NCBI RefSeq assembly: GCF_020866905.1
Contig: NZ_JAIVCC010000009.1
Coordinates: forward strand, 124,001-188,000
Origin: Salinimicrobium sediminilitoris
GTDB taxonomy: Bacteria > Bacteroidota > Bacteroidia > Flavobacteriales > Flavobacteriaceae
DNA: 64,000 nt
Direction: 5' to 3'
Shown here: positions 46,643 to 54,352 of the stretch, piece by piece
Layout of the letters: every line of letters begins with the position of its first letter
Position numbering within the stretch: the stretch's first letter is position 1
The notes under the pieces: model-generated
Databases searched by the model: none
The model's input: only the letters and a program-made list of their open reading frames with translations
Told to the model about the DNA's origin: nothing
Translations under genes and position numbers: made by a program

Positions 46643-47425
46643 TTAAAAATCCTTTCTTCTTACCACTCTGGAGATCCTGAAGAGCGGCAGGATGACCCAT
46701 ACAACCAGCATTCCCAAAGAAGCAAAAGCACCCACGGGAGTCCCGAAAAACTCCTTAAAGACGGCGCCGGTGTAACTAAGGAGAGCCGAAATATCAAGTT
46801 TTAGAAGGATTAGGATCCTTGAAAGATCTATAGGATTGAACATGGTTGCTACAAGTGAAAACTTATCCAGGGGATATTCCTGAAAATAAACCAGAGAGAG
46901 CAGAAACAGCCCATCATAGATCACCGCTAAGAACAACCACATCAATATAGCAAAACCAAATCCTTTGATCTTATTCTCATTGGAAAGAGCGATATTAAAT
47001 GCCAGTGCAGAGAAAATAAGTGTGAGAAAAAGTCCCGTAATAAGGAGCATGACGAAGTCCCAAATGGCCGGAGATTTGAAGAGGCCGTAAGCAACAAAGG
47101 GCAGGCCAAGTCCTATTACCAGGCTTAAAGAAAGAGAGATCGCAACACCCAGATATTGACCAAGAAAAATGGAACTCCGCTTCACCGGTTGCGCCAGCAG
47201 CAACTCCGTAAATTCCCTGGAATTATAATAATACATCACTCCAAAAATGGTCCCAATGAGGGGAACCAACATGATGATGACGTTCATAAGGGTAATAACC
47301 GCCGTGGAAAGGTTGTTGTTAAGGAATAATAAAGTAGTTCCCAACAGCAAATAGAAGAAGAAATAAACATAACTCCAGCTACTGCGTACAAGGTCAAAAA
47401 AGCTGTATTTCAGGATCTTAAACAT
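46643..47425 (-). CDS. nosY: ABC transporter permease for copper-enzyme maturation (NosY)
   Basis: 260 aa with six hydrophobic helices and no ATPase domain. YYNSREFTELLLAQPVKRSSIFLGQYLG is the conserved loop of ABC-2-type permeases of the NosY group. With NosF it forms the inner-membrane part of the NosDFY complex needed to assemble the copper cluster of NosZ. It overlaps nosF by 8 bp and is last of the nos genes. Short family matches leave the name partly inferred from context. Confidence 0.88.
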   Translation of the reverse strand: MFKILKYSFFDLVRSSWSYVYFFFYLLLGTTLLFLNNNLSTAVITLMNVIIMLVPLIGTIFGVMYYYNSREFTELLLAQPVKRSSIFLGQYLGVAISLSLSLVIGLGLPFVAYGLFKSPAIWDFVMLLITGLFLTLIFSALAFNIALSNENKIKGFGFAILMWLFLAVIYDGLFLLSLVYFQEYPLDKFSLVATMFNPIDLSRILILLKLDISALLSYTGAVFKEFFGTPVGAFASLGMLVVWVILPLFRISRVVRRKDF

Positions 47426-48125
47426 GTTCTTCAGATAATAAGTGCGCTATGGCGTGTTCAAAATCAAACTGGCCTGTAGAGGTTTTCAACTCACTCACAG
47501 TGCCATCGAAGTAGATCTTCCCATCCAGCAGAAATACTATCCGATCTGCCATTTCTTCAACAAAATTCATAATGTGGGAAGTGATAAGAATGGTTTTACC
47601 CCTTTCTTTTTCGGTCCTTATCAATTCACGCAGACGTAACAGGGAAACAGGATCAAGTCCCGATGTTGGTTCATCAAGAATGATTAGCGGACTGTCGAAC
47701 ATAAAACACAGCAATAAATTCACTTTTTGGCGGGTTCCGCCCGATAATTTGTTCAGTTTTTTGTCAAGGTAGGGGTGGAGACCAAAAAAGTCAATAAGTT
47801 GCTGATCCCTTGCAGTCTTGTTACGCAAATCCTTGATCATAGTGATCAATTCCTCCACCCGCAGGTTCCCGGGGAAGTTTGCGATCTGTGGGAGATAATC
47901 CAGCCCCTGCCGGTAATTCCATTTATGGAGAATACTTTTTCCATTCAGCTCGATCTCTCCTTTCTCGGGAACCACCATGCCTAAAATGCTTTTTATAAGC
48001 GTGGTTTTTCCGGATCCATTTGGACCCAGAACAGCAATTATCCCTTTTTCTTTTATCTCTAGATCCAGCCCGTTCAAGACGACCTGGGATCCATATTTTT
48101 TATGTAGGTCTTTAATACTTACCAT
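47418..48125 (-). CDS. nosF: ABC transporter ATP-binding protein (NosF)
   Basis: 235 aa, a stand-alone ABC ATPase: Walker A GPNGSGKTTLIKS, signature LSGGTRQKVNLLLC, Walker B LIILDEPTSGLD and H-loop ITSHIMNFVEEMADR. It powers the NosDFY complex for NosZ copper-site assembly. It overlaps nosD by 7 bp upstream and nosY by 8 bp downstream, so all three should be co-translated. Confidence 0.94.
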   Translation of the reverse strand: MVSIKDLHKKYGSQVVLNGLDLEIKEKGIIAVLGPNGSGKTTLIKSILGMVVPEKGEIELNGKSILHKWNYRQGLDYLPQIANFPGNLRVEELITMIKDLRNKTARDQQLIDFFGLHPYLDKKLNKLSGGTRQKVNLLLCFMFDSPLIILDEPTSGLDPVSLLRLRELIRTEKERGKTILITSHIMNFVEEMADRIVFLLDGKIYFDGTVSELKTSTGQFDFEHAIAHLLSEEHV

Positions 48126-49357
48126 TTGATCTTCTTCATTTGAGGTTGTGGATCAACAAGCTCTGCCGGAGTAAAAACAGGAGAGACTTTTTCTGAAAAA
48201 TCCAGTAACCCAATAAACATGCTTCTTAGTAGAATAATAGCTTCGGGAGTGGTGTTAACCAGGTAGGAAAACAGTTTTACCGGCCGGAACGGCACATCTC
48301 CAATTCCGTCTTTATTGAGGTCATAGCCTGTATAATCACTCCAGTAGTTCCTTGAAAATTCATTTTCATTAATATTTCCCGTGTAAGCCACATCAAATGA
48401 ATTTGCAAGAAAATTATTTCTCCTGAAAACGTTTTTATAACAAGCTCCCCTTATTCTTATCGCATAGCCATTGCTTATAAAATCATTCTCCAGGTAATCT
48501 ATCCTGTTGGTATTATCGGCACTTATTGCAATGGTGTTATCTTCAAAGATATTATGTTTTAAAGTAGCGTCGTTGATCTCCTTCAAAAGCAGGCCATAAG
48601 AGGCACTGCCCCAATTCTTCCTGAAAAGGTTTCTTTCCATCTCAATGAATTTTGAATACATCACCGCTACTCCCGCACCATTATTCTCAAAAAGGTTTTC
48701 GAGATACCTGTTGTGATCGGAAAACATGAAGTGAAGGCCGTACCTTAGGTTTTCCTTACAGACATTGTTGATGATATCACAATTGTTGGCAAACTCCAGA
48801 TAGATACCATCCCTTACTCCCTGTACATCGTTGTCTTCAATGATAAGTTCTTTGGAATGCCATACATGAATGCCATTTCCGGAATTGGCCTGGCTCCTTG
48901 CTTTACTCCTGATTATATTACCTTCAATAATTCCATTTTCAGATCTTTCCAGTAGAATTCCGAAGAAAATATTGCTCAGCCGGTTATTTTTAATGCTGAA
49001 ATTTTTTGACCTGGAGACAAGGATGGAAGCGTTATCACTGGTGTGGCTTGTTCCTATATTTTTGATGTGCAGACCTTCAATGGAGAAATCATCTGCTTTT
49101 ATTTTAAAAGCCGTGCCTTTCATTTCGGCATCGATCACCGGGTAATCTTCCCCAATTATTGTGAGGGATTTGCCAATAATCTCAATTTCATATTCCTTGT
49201 AAAGCCCTTTTTTGATCCTGATGGTGTCACCACTTTTGGCCAGTTCTACTGCCCGTTTTATAGAAGATACATCACATTCGTGACATACGACGATCTCTTT
49301 GGCTGCAATAGTGGAGACAAAAAAGAACAGGGAGAAAAAGAGGAGTATTTTCTTCAT
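48119..49357 (-). CDS. nosD: Periplasmic copper-site assembly protein NosD (beta-helix)
   Basis: 412 aa with a signal peptide (MKKILLFFSLFFFVSTIAA). The body is a right-handed beta-helix of the NosD/CASH type, built of ~20-residue repeats such as LLERSENGIIEGNIIRS and YLENLFENNGAGVAV, and ends in the NYWSDYTGYDLNKDGIGDVPFRP block characteristic of NosD. NosD passes copper to NosZ in the periplasm. The start codon's last base is shared with the nosL stop region (1-bp overlap). Confidence 0.95.
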   Translation of the reverse strand: MKKILLFFSLFFFVSTIAAKEIVVCHECDVSSIKRAVELAKSGDTIRIKKGLYKEYEIEIIGKSLTIIGEDYPVIDAEMKGTAFKIKADDFSIEGLHIKNIGTSHTSDNASILVSRSKNFSIKNNRLSNIFFGILLERSENGIIEGNIIRSKARSQANSGNGIHVWHSKELIIEDNDVQGVRDGIYLEFANNCDIINNVCKENLRYGLHFMFSDHNRYLENLFENNGAGVAVMYSKFIEMERNLFRKNWGSASYGLLLKEINDATLKHNIFEDNTIAISADNTNRIDYLENDFISNGYAIRIRGACYKNVFRRNNFLANSFDVAYTGNINENEFSRNYWSDYTGYDLNKDGIGDVPFRPVKLFSYLVNTTPEAIILLRSMFIGLLDFSEKVSPVFTPAELVDPQPQMKKIKW

Positions 49358-49797
49358 TATTCAAATCCTAGGATGGGATCTTTTTCAAGCAGGTATGCAT
49401 TGAGGTCATTCCAGTAATAAGTATCGGCGCTTTGCGGGGAAGCTATAGAGGATTCTTTTTTAATGGCAGCCAAATTAGCTCCCATAGGACTCTTTAGGCT
49501 ATCATTAACTATAAAAAGAGCCTGTTCCACCGCGATCATGTTGCCGGGATGTGAAAAATCTGCTACCTGTTGAATCGCCATTGCTTCAGAATGATCGTGA
49601 AGGTCATTCACCATACATTCTATGGCATCATATTTAAATTGTTTGCCTTTCTTACTTACTGCCTGGGCCGAAAAACTTCGGTCCACTATTGTCATGTCAC
49701 AAAAGTCACACGCATCCTGTCCATAATCAATTGGTTGTGGATCGGTGCTGCAGGAAATTAAAAGCACAGGGATCAACAGGTAGAGCAAATTTTTCAT
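49357..49797 (-). CDS. nosL: NosL copper chaperone lipoprotein
   Basis: 146 aa. A lipoprotein signal (LLYLLIPVLLISC, Cys 16) is followed by DACDFCDMTIVD, which holds the Cys and Met thought to bind Cu(I), and by DAIECMVNDL. NosL delivers copper to the NosZ assembly machinery from the outside of the inner membrane or from the outer membrane. The placement between the 202-aa membrane protein and nosD is normal for Bacteroidota nos clusters. Confidence 0.94.
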   Translation of the reverse strand: MKNLLYLLIPVLLISCSTDPQPIDYGQDACDFCDMTIVDRSFSAQAVSKKGKQFKYDAIECMVNDLHDHSEAMAIQQVADFSHPGNMIAVEQALFIVNDSLKSPMGANLAAIKKESSIASPQSADTYYWNDLNAYLLEKDPILGFE

Positions 49798-49807
49798 AAG
49801 ATCCAGT

Positions 49808-50416
49808 TTATTTATTTGTTGTTCTTTTACCCCATATCCACGCTACCAGAGTGAGGAACATCCCGGTAAACATGAGATATGCCCCGGTTTGGGGGTAGGA
49901 GTGGGCGGTAAAGTTCAAAATCTTCTCAGATCCAAGCAAAGGTGGTTTATAACTTAATGGATTTCCTTCTGAATCTGTTAGCTTTATGATTGCCTTGGGA
50001 TCAAGATCAGTTCCATATTCTATAAGCCAGTTATTGAAGTCATACATTCCCAGTATTCCCAGAATAGTCATGAGCACCAGCCAACCAAGAAACCAGTTAG
50101 GACTTATTTTTCCGAAAAATCCTAAAATACCCAGCAAAATTCCCAATCCTGCCATGCCTCCAATAACCAGAGGGAAGATATTAAACTCCCACATCTCCTC
50201 GGGTTTTGGTATCTTTTTCATGCCAATATAATGATTGATACCATCAATGTTCTGTATGTCAAATTCTTCCTCACCTTCAATTCCGGCAATATAAATATCC
50301 ATACCAAGAGGATCGGGATATTGTGGAGCTTCCAGCTTGATGTTCCATAAAGGGTAGAAGAACAGCCCCAGTAGCAGGGCCGAACCTACTATCATTATAA
50401 TTCCTGACGTTTTCAT
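49808..50416 (-). CDS. Unnamed membrane protein of the nos cluster
   Basis: 202 aa. Four hydrophobic helices: ~6-24, ~81-102, ~107-125 and ~178-195, with a ~55-residue periplasmic loop after helix 1 (YPDPLGMDIYIAGIEGEEEF, then IDGINHYIGMKKIP) and another between helices 3 and 4. The His-rich loop (GINHYIGMKKI) and HSYPQTGAYLM could bind a metal, but this is speculative. It resembles uncharacterised proteins adjoining nosL in other Bacteroidota. It starts 91 bp downstream of the nosZ stop, past a terminator-like hairpin, and ends 11 bp before nosL. Confidence 0.75.
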   Translation of the reverse strand: MKTSGIIMIVGSALLLGLFFYPLWNIKLEAPQYPDPLGMDIYIAGIEGEEEFDIQNIDGINHYIGMKKIPKPEEMWEFNIFPLVIGGMAGLGILLGILGFFGKISPNWFLGWLVLMTILGILGMYDFNNWLIEYGTDLDPKAIIKLTDSEGNPLSYKPPLLGSEKILNFTAHSYPQTGAYLMFTGMFLTLVAWIWGKRTTNK

Positions 50417-50432
50417 ATTATTTATTTAAAAA

Positions 50433-50464
50433 GAAAGCGGGTAGTATTACCCTAACCCGCTTTC
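50433..50464 (-). terminator. Intrinsic terminator between nosZ and the accessory genes
   Basis: GAAAGCGGGT (50433-50442) and ACCCGCTTTC (50455-50464) form a 10-bp stem with a 12-nt loop. On the minus strand it is followed by five Ts, so transcription from nosZ would meet a terminator before the downstream nos genes. Confidence 0.85.
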
Positions 50465-50506
50465 ATTAAATGAAGAGTTGAAATTTTATAACTAATTAAA
50501 TATACT

Positions 50507-52474
50507 CTACTCTCCGTCCAGGGTCCATTTTAACGGCACATTGGAATTCTTTCCTGAAACTCTTACATAACCCTGCATTTCCTGGTGAAGGGCAGAGCAG
50601 AAATCTGTACAGTAGAACGGCCATACCCCTTCTTTTTTAGGTTCCCAGGTAATGGTTTTAGTTTGCCCGGGCATGATCAACAATTCTGAAGTGTTGGCGC
50701 CTATCATTGCAAAACCGTGAGGGACATCAAAATCCTGCTCCAGGTTGGTAACGTGGAAGAATACTTTATCTCCTATTTTGATCCCTTCCAGGTTATCTGG
50801 TGCAAAGTGACTACGTACGGTGGTCATATAAACATGAACATTGTTCCCATCGCGCTCCATCTTTGTTTCACTTTCGCTGGTCGCAGCATATTTGTGCTCA
50901 TTTTCATCAAGCCTGTAGATCTTTTTGGAGTTCGCTTTTATTTTTTCGGCAGAAATACCTGCAGCATAATGTGGCTCCCCGTGAGTAGGGAAGTCTAGCA
51001 GCAGCTCCATCTTATCTCCCGAAATGTCATATAATTGGGCTGAGTGCTCCAATTCCGGTCCTGTTGGAAGATAACGGTCCTTGGTGATCTTGTTCATTGA
51101 AATAAGGTACTTACCTTCAGGGTTGCGAGAGTTTCCGCCGGGGATCATAAGGTGACCTACAGAATAGTAACTTGGCTGCCTGTCAAGTACTTCCCATGTT
51201 CCTAATTTCCACTTCACAACTTCCGAAGAAATAAAGAATGTAGTGTAGGCATTTCCTTTTCCGTCAAATTCTGTGTGTAGTGGTCCTAAACCTCCGTCTT
51301 TTACAGTTCCTGCAAGAGTAGAGTCAAAGTTAAGAATGGGAATGTCATAGGCTTCTCCTGTGAAATCTTCGTTCTCGATTGCCTTAAGCATTTTTGAGAA
51401 AGAGTGAACAGTAAGGTCGGTTGACAGTTTTCCATTACCAACAATATATTCTCCCGAAGGATCTACATCACAGCCGTGAGGGGATTTTGGAGTAGGCATA
51501 AAGAATACTGCACCTTCCACATCACGCGGGTCAACTCTGGTCACTTTGTCCTCCATTGTAGTTGTAGCCGTATGTGTGTTGTGATCGTATACGTTATGTG
51601 CGTACTCAGCATCCATTTGTTCGCCACCGCCATTTCTTACATATTCCTGGATCTTTTTCCAGTTTACCGCAGCGATAAAATCTTTATCATTTTGAGAAGC
51701 GTTCACTTCCTGCATAGTATGGGCTTCTTCTGTGTTATAAGTAGTGAAGAAGAACCAGCCGTGGGAATCTCCACGTCCAGGGTGTGACAGGTCATAGTTA
51801 AAGCCCGGCATGGCCAGTTGAAAATCGATCTTCATTTTACCGTCGTCTCCTACTGCAATAAAAGTAAGAGGGCCTTTAAAATTCCCTTTCATTTCATCAA
51901 TGGGCATATCCTTTTGAGGATAGGGAACGGCAAAACGTGTACCTGCTACAACATATTCTGTGTTCTCGGTGACGAAAGAGGAGGAGTGGTTCCCTGCACT
52001 GTGAGGGATCTCAATGATCTCTTCTGTCTCAAAAGTCTCCAGACTTATCCTCGCGATACGAGGGGTGTTATTCTCATTGATAAAAATCCATCGGCCATCA
52101 GTTTCTCCATTGGTTTGGGAAATATCGGGGTGGTGAGAATCTCCCCAGGGCACAAAGCCGTGGGAGGTATTCAGCATAGGCTTTGTCTCTTCAGAATATC
52201 CATACCCGTTGGTAGGGAACTGGGAAAACACTGGAATCTCCTTTAACATACGCCCTGAAGGAAGACCATATACAGTAAGGTTACCACTATATCCTCCCGA
52301 GAGAAATGCATAAAATTCGTCATGCTCCCCGGGAGCTACATAGACTCTATCGGCTGCATTAGATGCCATAGCACCACCCGATGATCCATTTGTGTCTTTA
52401 TTACTTTCATCTCCACAGCTTACAAAAAGCAAGCTGAAGAGAGCAATAGATAAAATTGAATTGAGTTTTTTCAT
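50507..52474 (-). CDS. nosZ: Nitrous oxide reductase, clade II, Sec-exported lipoprotein-type
   Basis: 655 aa. It reduces N2O to N2. The N-terminus is a lipoprotein-like Sec signal (LLFVSC, Cys 20) with no twin-arginine motif, the mark of clade II. The beta-propeller supplies the CuZ His residues (e.g. DSHHPDIS, HSAGNHSS, YAHNVYDHNTHTATT, SPHGCDVDPSGEY). The C-terminal CuA domain has FYCTDFCSALHQEMQGYVRV (~621-640) with C-x3-C, His and Met ligands. Electrons probably come from the cytochrome c encoded upstream. Confidence 0.97.
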   Translation of the reverse strand: MKKLNSILSIALFSLLFVSCGDESNKDTNGSSGGAMASNAADRVYVAPGEHDEFYAFLSGGYSGNLTVYGLPSGRMLKEIPVFSQFPTNGYGYSEETKPMLNTSHGFVPWGDSHHPDISQTNGETDGRWIFINENNTPRIARISLETFETEEIIEIPHSAGNHSSSFVTENTEYVVAGTRFAVPYPQKDMPIDEMKGNFKGPLTFIAVGDDGKMKIDFQLAMPGFNYDLSHPGRGDSHGWFFFTTYNTEEAHTMQEVNASQNDKDFIAAVNWKKIQEYVRNGGGEQMDAEYAHNVYDHNTHTATTTMEDKVTRVDPRDVEGAVFFMPTPKSPHGCDVDPSGEYIVGNGKLSTDLTVHSFSKMLKAIENEDFTGEAYDIPILNFDSTLAGTVKDGGLGPLHTEFDGKGNAYTTFFISSEVVKWKLGTWEVLDRQPSYYSVGHLMIPGGNSRNPEGKYLISMNKITKDRYLPTGPELEHSAQLYDISGDKMELLLDFPTHGEPHYAAGISAEKIKANSKKIYRLDENEHKYAATSESETKMERDGNNVHVYMTTVRSHFAPDNLEGIKIGDKVFFHVTNLEQDFDVPHGFAMIGANTSELLIMPGQTKTITWEPKKEGVWPFYCTDFCSALHQEMQGYVRVSGKNSNVPLKWTLDGE

Positions 52475-52484
52475 TGGATTGTTA

Positions 52485-53078
52485 TTAGTTGTTCTTTGGT
52501 AAAATCACTTTGTCCACTACATGTACCCAGCCGTTGCTGGCTTTTACGGTTCCCAGTATCCTGGCACCTCCCACGTAGATATCATCTCCTTCCTGTGTAA
52601 CCTCCACGTTCTCTCCCGAAGCCATGTATAAAGTCCTGCCTTTTTTGACATTTTTGAGCAGCATGTCTACCGGATAATTACTTGGAGCCACATGATTGAT
52701 AAGAATATTAGCAAGTTTTGATTTATTCTCGGGCTTAAGCAGTTCTTCCACAGTTCCTTCGGGTAAGTTATCAAAAGCCTCATTGGTAGGTGCAAATACA
52801 GTAAGTGGTCCAACGTTCACCAGGGAATTCTGTACCTCGGCGGCCTCCACGGCAGCTACAAGCGTAGTATGATCTGGAGAATCAATGGCAATACGCAGGG
52901 CATTAGGATTATCACTCTCATCATCGATGTAAGCCTGACCTTTATTAGAAGCCGGTATTGCTCCTTCTTCCTGCGGGGTAGGGGCAACGTTGTTAGTCTC
53001 CTTGTCATCCTTACAGGATGTGGTGAGGATAAACGCGCCTAAACTGAGGCATAAAATTGTGAACTTGATTTTTTTCAT
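52485..53078 (-). CDS. Fasciclin (FAS1) domain lipoprotein in the nos cluster
   Basis: 197 aa. A lipoprotein signal with Cys 22 (ILTTSCKDD) is followed by a linker and one FAS1 domain (~65-195) with TVFAPTNEAFDNLPEGTVEELLKPENKSKLANILINHVAP and a closing NGWVHVVDKVILP. FAS1 domains mediate adhesion or protein contacts; here it sits 10 bp before nosZ, as is usual in Flavobacteriia nos clusters, and it may help tether NosZ or the cytochrome. Specific function unknown. Confidence 0.9.
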   Translation of the reverse strand: MKKIKFTILCLSLGAFILTTSCKDDKETNNVAPTPQEEGAIPASNKGQAYIDDESDNPNALRIAIDSPDHTTLVAAVEAAEVQNSLVNVGPLTVFAPTNEAFDNLPEGTVEELLKPENKSKLANILINHVAPSNYPVDMLLKNVKKGRTLYMASGENVEVTQEGDDIYVGGARILGTVKASNGWVHVVDKVILPKNN

Positions 53079-53120
53079 GGGTATTGGATTAGGTTGGTTA
53101 CCATTGTCAAATTACCTGCA

Positions 53121-53135
53121 CAAAAATGCCTTTTC
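53121..53135. repeat. Degenerate palindrome copy
   Basis: CAAAAATGCCTTTTC, an incomplete match to the dispersed repeat, 3 bp past the cytochrome c stop. Confidence 0.4.
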
Positions 53136-53138
53136 GGG

Positions 53139-53645
53139 CTAGTTTTGCTGGTCATACTGTCTGAAGTACTCTAGGATCGCCCGGGTTTCTTCTTCAGTAA
53201 GGTTCTGGTTCGCCATTACAGCCATGTTAGACTCCACCAATAGTTTCTTGGCAATTGGGTCTTCTTTGATCATCTTCTCAGGGTTAAGGATCATGTTCAT
53301 AATCCATTCGGGAGAACGTCTTTCGGTGACTCCAGCAACGGAAGGACCAACGAATTTCTTATCCATCTTATGGCAGGCAGAACACATATTCTTGAAAAGT
53401 TCTTCACCGCGGGTAGCCATTGCCTGGTCTATGTCTTCACTTAGGTCAACATTCTCAATAGGTCCAATTCCCTTGTTCTGCATGTTGTCTGTCTCTGCTG
53501 TAGTCGAGGTAGCTTCCTCTACAACTTCTTTTTGTACTGCAGTACTTTCATCGGATAGTTTGATCTTTTCCTTTTCTTCTTTTTCTCCACAGGCCGTTAC
53601 TGCCATAATTAGAGATAGTGCAAAAATCTTTAGTGTTAATTTCAT
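53139..53645 (-). CDS. Monohaem cytochrome c lipoprotein, probable NosZ electron donor
   Basis: About 168 aa from ATG 53645; an in-frame upstream start at 53672 would add 9 residues and lie in the -7 box. A lipobox Cys is at residue 19 (AVTAC), followed by an acidic linker. The haem motif CSACH is at 88-92, with a Met ligand probably in NMAVMANQNLTEEE. It is the first gene of the nos operon and should feed electrons to NosZ in the periplasm. The direct partner is inferred. Confidence 0.9.
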   Translation of the reverse strand: MKLTLKIFALSLIMAVTACGEKEEKEKIKLSDESTAVQKEVVEEATSTTAETDNMQNKGIGPIENVDLSEDIDQAMATRGEELFKNMCSACHKMDKKFVGPSVAGVTERRSPEWIMNMILNPEKMIKEDPIAKKLLVESNMAVMANQNLTEEETRAILEYFRQYDQQN

Positions 53646-53669
53646 AATAAAGGTTCTTTTTAATTGGTC

Positions 53670-53677
53670 CAAAATTA
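53670..53677 (-). promoter_or_regulatory. Candidate -7 box for the nos operon
   Basis: TAATTTTG on the minus strand, an exact TAnnTTTG match, 25 bp upstream of the cytochrome c ATG. Confidence 0.45.
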
Positions 53678-53682
53678 AGACA

Positions 53683-53694
53683 TTTACATGTAAA
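53683..53694. promoter_or_regulatory. Candidate operator palindrome at the nos promoter
   Basis: TTTACATGTAAA, a perfect 12-bp palindrome starting 6 bp upstream of the candidate nos -7 box. Binding by the adjacent Rrf2 protein or by a Crp/Fnr-type regulator is possible but untested. Confidence 0.35.
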
Positions 53695-53818
53695 AAAGAT
53701 AAAACGGTCTTAAAATATTTTAACTCAGATTTAGGGCAGGGGAATCAGTGAAATTCGAACTCTCTATAAATTTCAGCTATTAAAAAGAGATTTTATATGA
53801 TAAGAATCAGGATTGCTT

Positions 53819-53826
53819 TAAATTTG
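53819..53826 (+). promoter_or_regulatory. Candidate -7 box for the Rrf2 regulator gene
   Basis: TAAATTTG, an exact TAnnTTTG match, 60 bp upstream of the start codon. Confidence 0.4.
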
Positions 53827-53885
53827 GGACTTAATTGTCTTAATTTTTTATTACTGAGGTAAAAAAATTTAAATCCAGTACGTCA

Positions 53886-54314
53886 ATGTTATCAAGCTCC
53901 AGCAAATATGCAGTAAATGCCGTCCTTTATCTGGCGGTTCATTCAAACGACAAGAATAAAATAAGAGCTAAGGAAATTGCAGAAGCAATTAAACTGCCAT
54001 CTCCATTTCTTTCAAAATTACTGCAATCACTCTCCAGGGAAAATATAATTTCTTCCTCTAAAGGTCCTACAGGAGGTTTTTATCTCACAAAACAGGCATT
54101 AAATACCCCTTTAATAGAGGTAGTCAATATTATTGATGGTACCAGCCGGCTGGAGGATTGTGTTTTGGGTTTGAAGAAGTGCAGTTCCGAGCAGCCTTGC
54201 CCTGTACATTATTCTGTTCAGCCTTTAAAGCAGAAGTTCAGGAAGGAACTACAGGAGAACATAAGTGTATTTGCAGAAAAAGTAAAAAACGGAGAGGCTT
54301 ACCTTTTCGTGTAA
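53886..54314 (+). CDS. Rrf2-family transcriptional regulator, probable Fe-S sensor
   Basis: 142 aa. The N-terminal winged helix is SSSSKYAVNAVLYLAVH ... AIKLPSPFLSKLLQSLSRENIISSSKGPTGGFYL. Three cysteines at residues 92, 99 and 105 (DCVLGLKKC, then PC) form C-x6-C-x5-C, close to the cluster-binding site of NsrR/IscR-type sensors. It is divergent from the nos operon with a 240-bp gap, so it likely senses NO or O2 and controls nos transcription. The exact subfamily is inferred. Confidence 0.9.
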   Translation: MLSSSSKYAVNAVLYLAVHSNDKNKIRAKEIAEAIKLPSPFLSKLLQSLSRENIISSSKGPTGGFYLTKQALNTPLIEVVNIIDGTSRLEDCVLGLKKCSSEQPCPVHYSVQPLKQKFRKELQENISVFAEKVKNGEAYLFV

Positions 54315-54326
54315 ATCTCTCCGTTT
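54287..54326. terminator. Terminator hairpin overlapping the 3' end of the Rrf2 gene
   Basis: AAACGGAGAG (54287-54296) pairs with CTCTCCGTTT (54317-54326). The stem spans the stop codon, followed by a palindrome copy and the convergent ackA stop at 54353. Confidence 0.7.
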
Positions 54327-54343
54327 CAAAAATGTCATTTTTA
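54327..54343. repeat. CAAAAATGNCATTTTTG palindrome copy
   Basis: CAAAAATGTCATTTTTA, one mismatch, between the convergent rrf2-like and ackA stops. Confidence 0.7.
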
Positions 54344-54352
54344 AGAGGTGTT

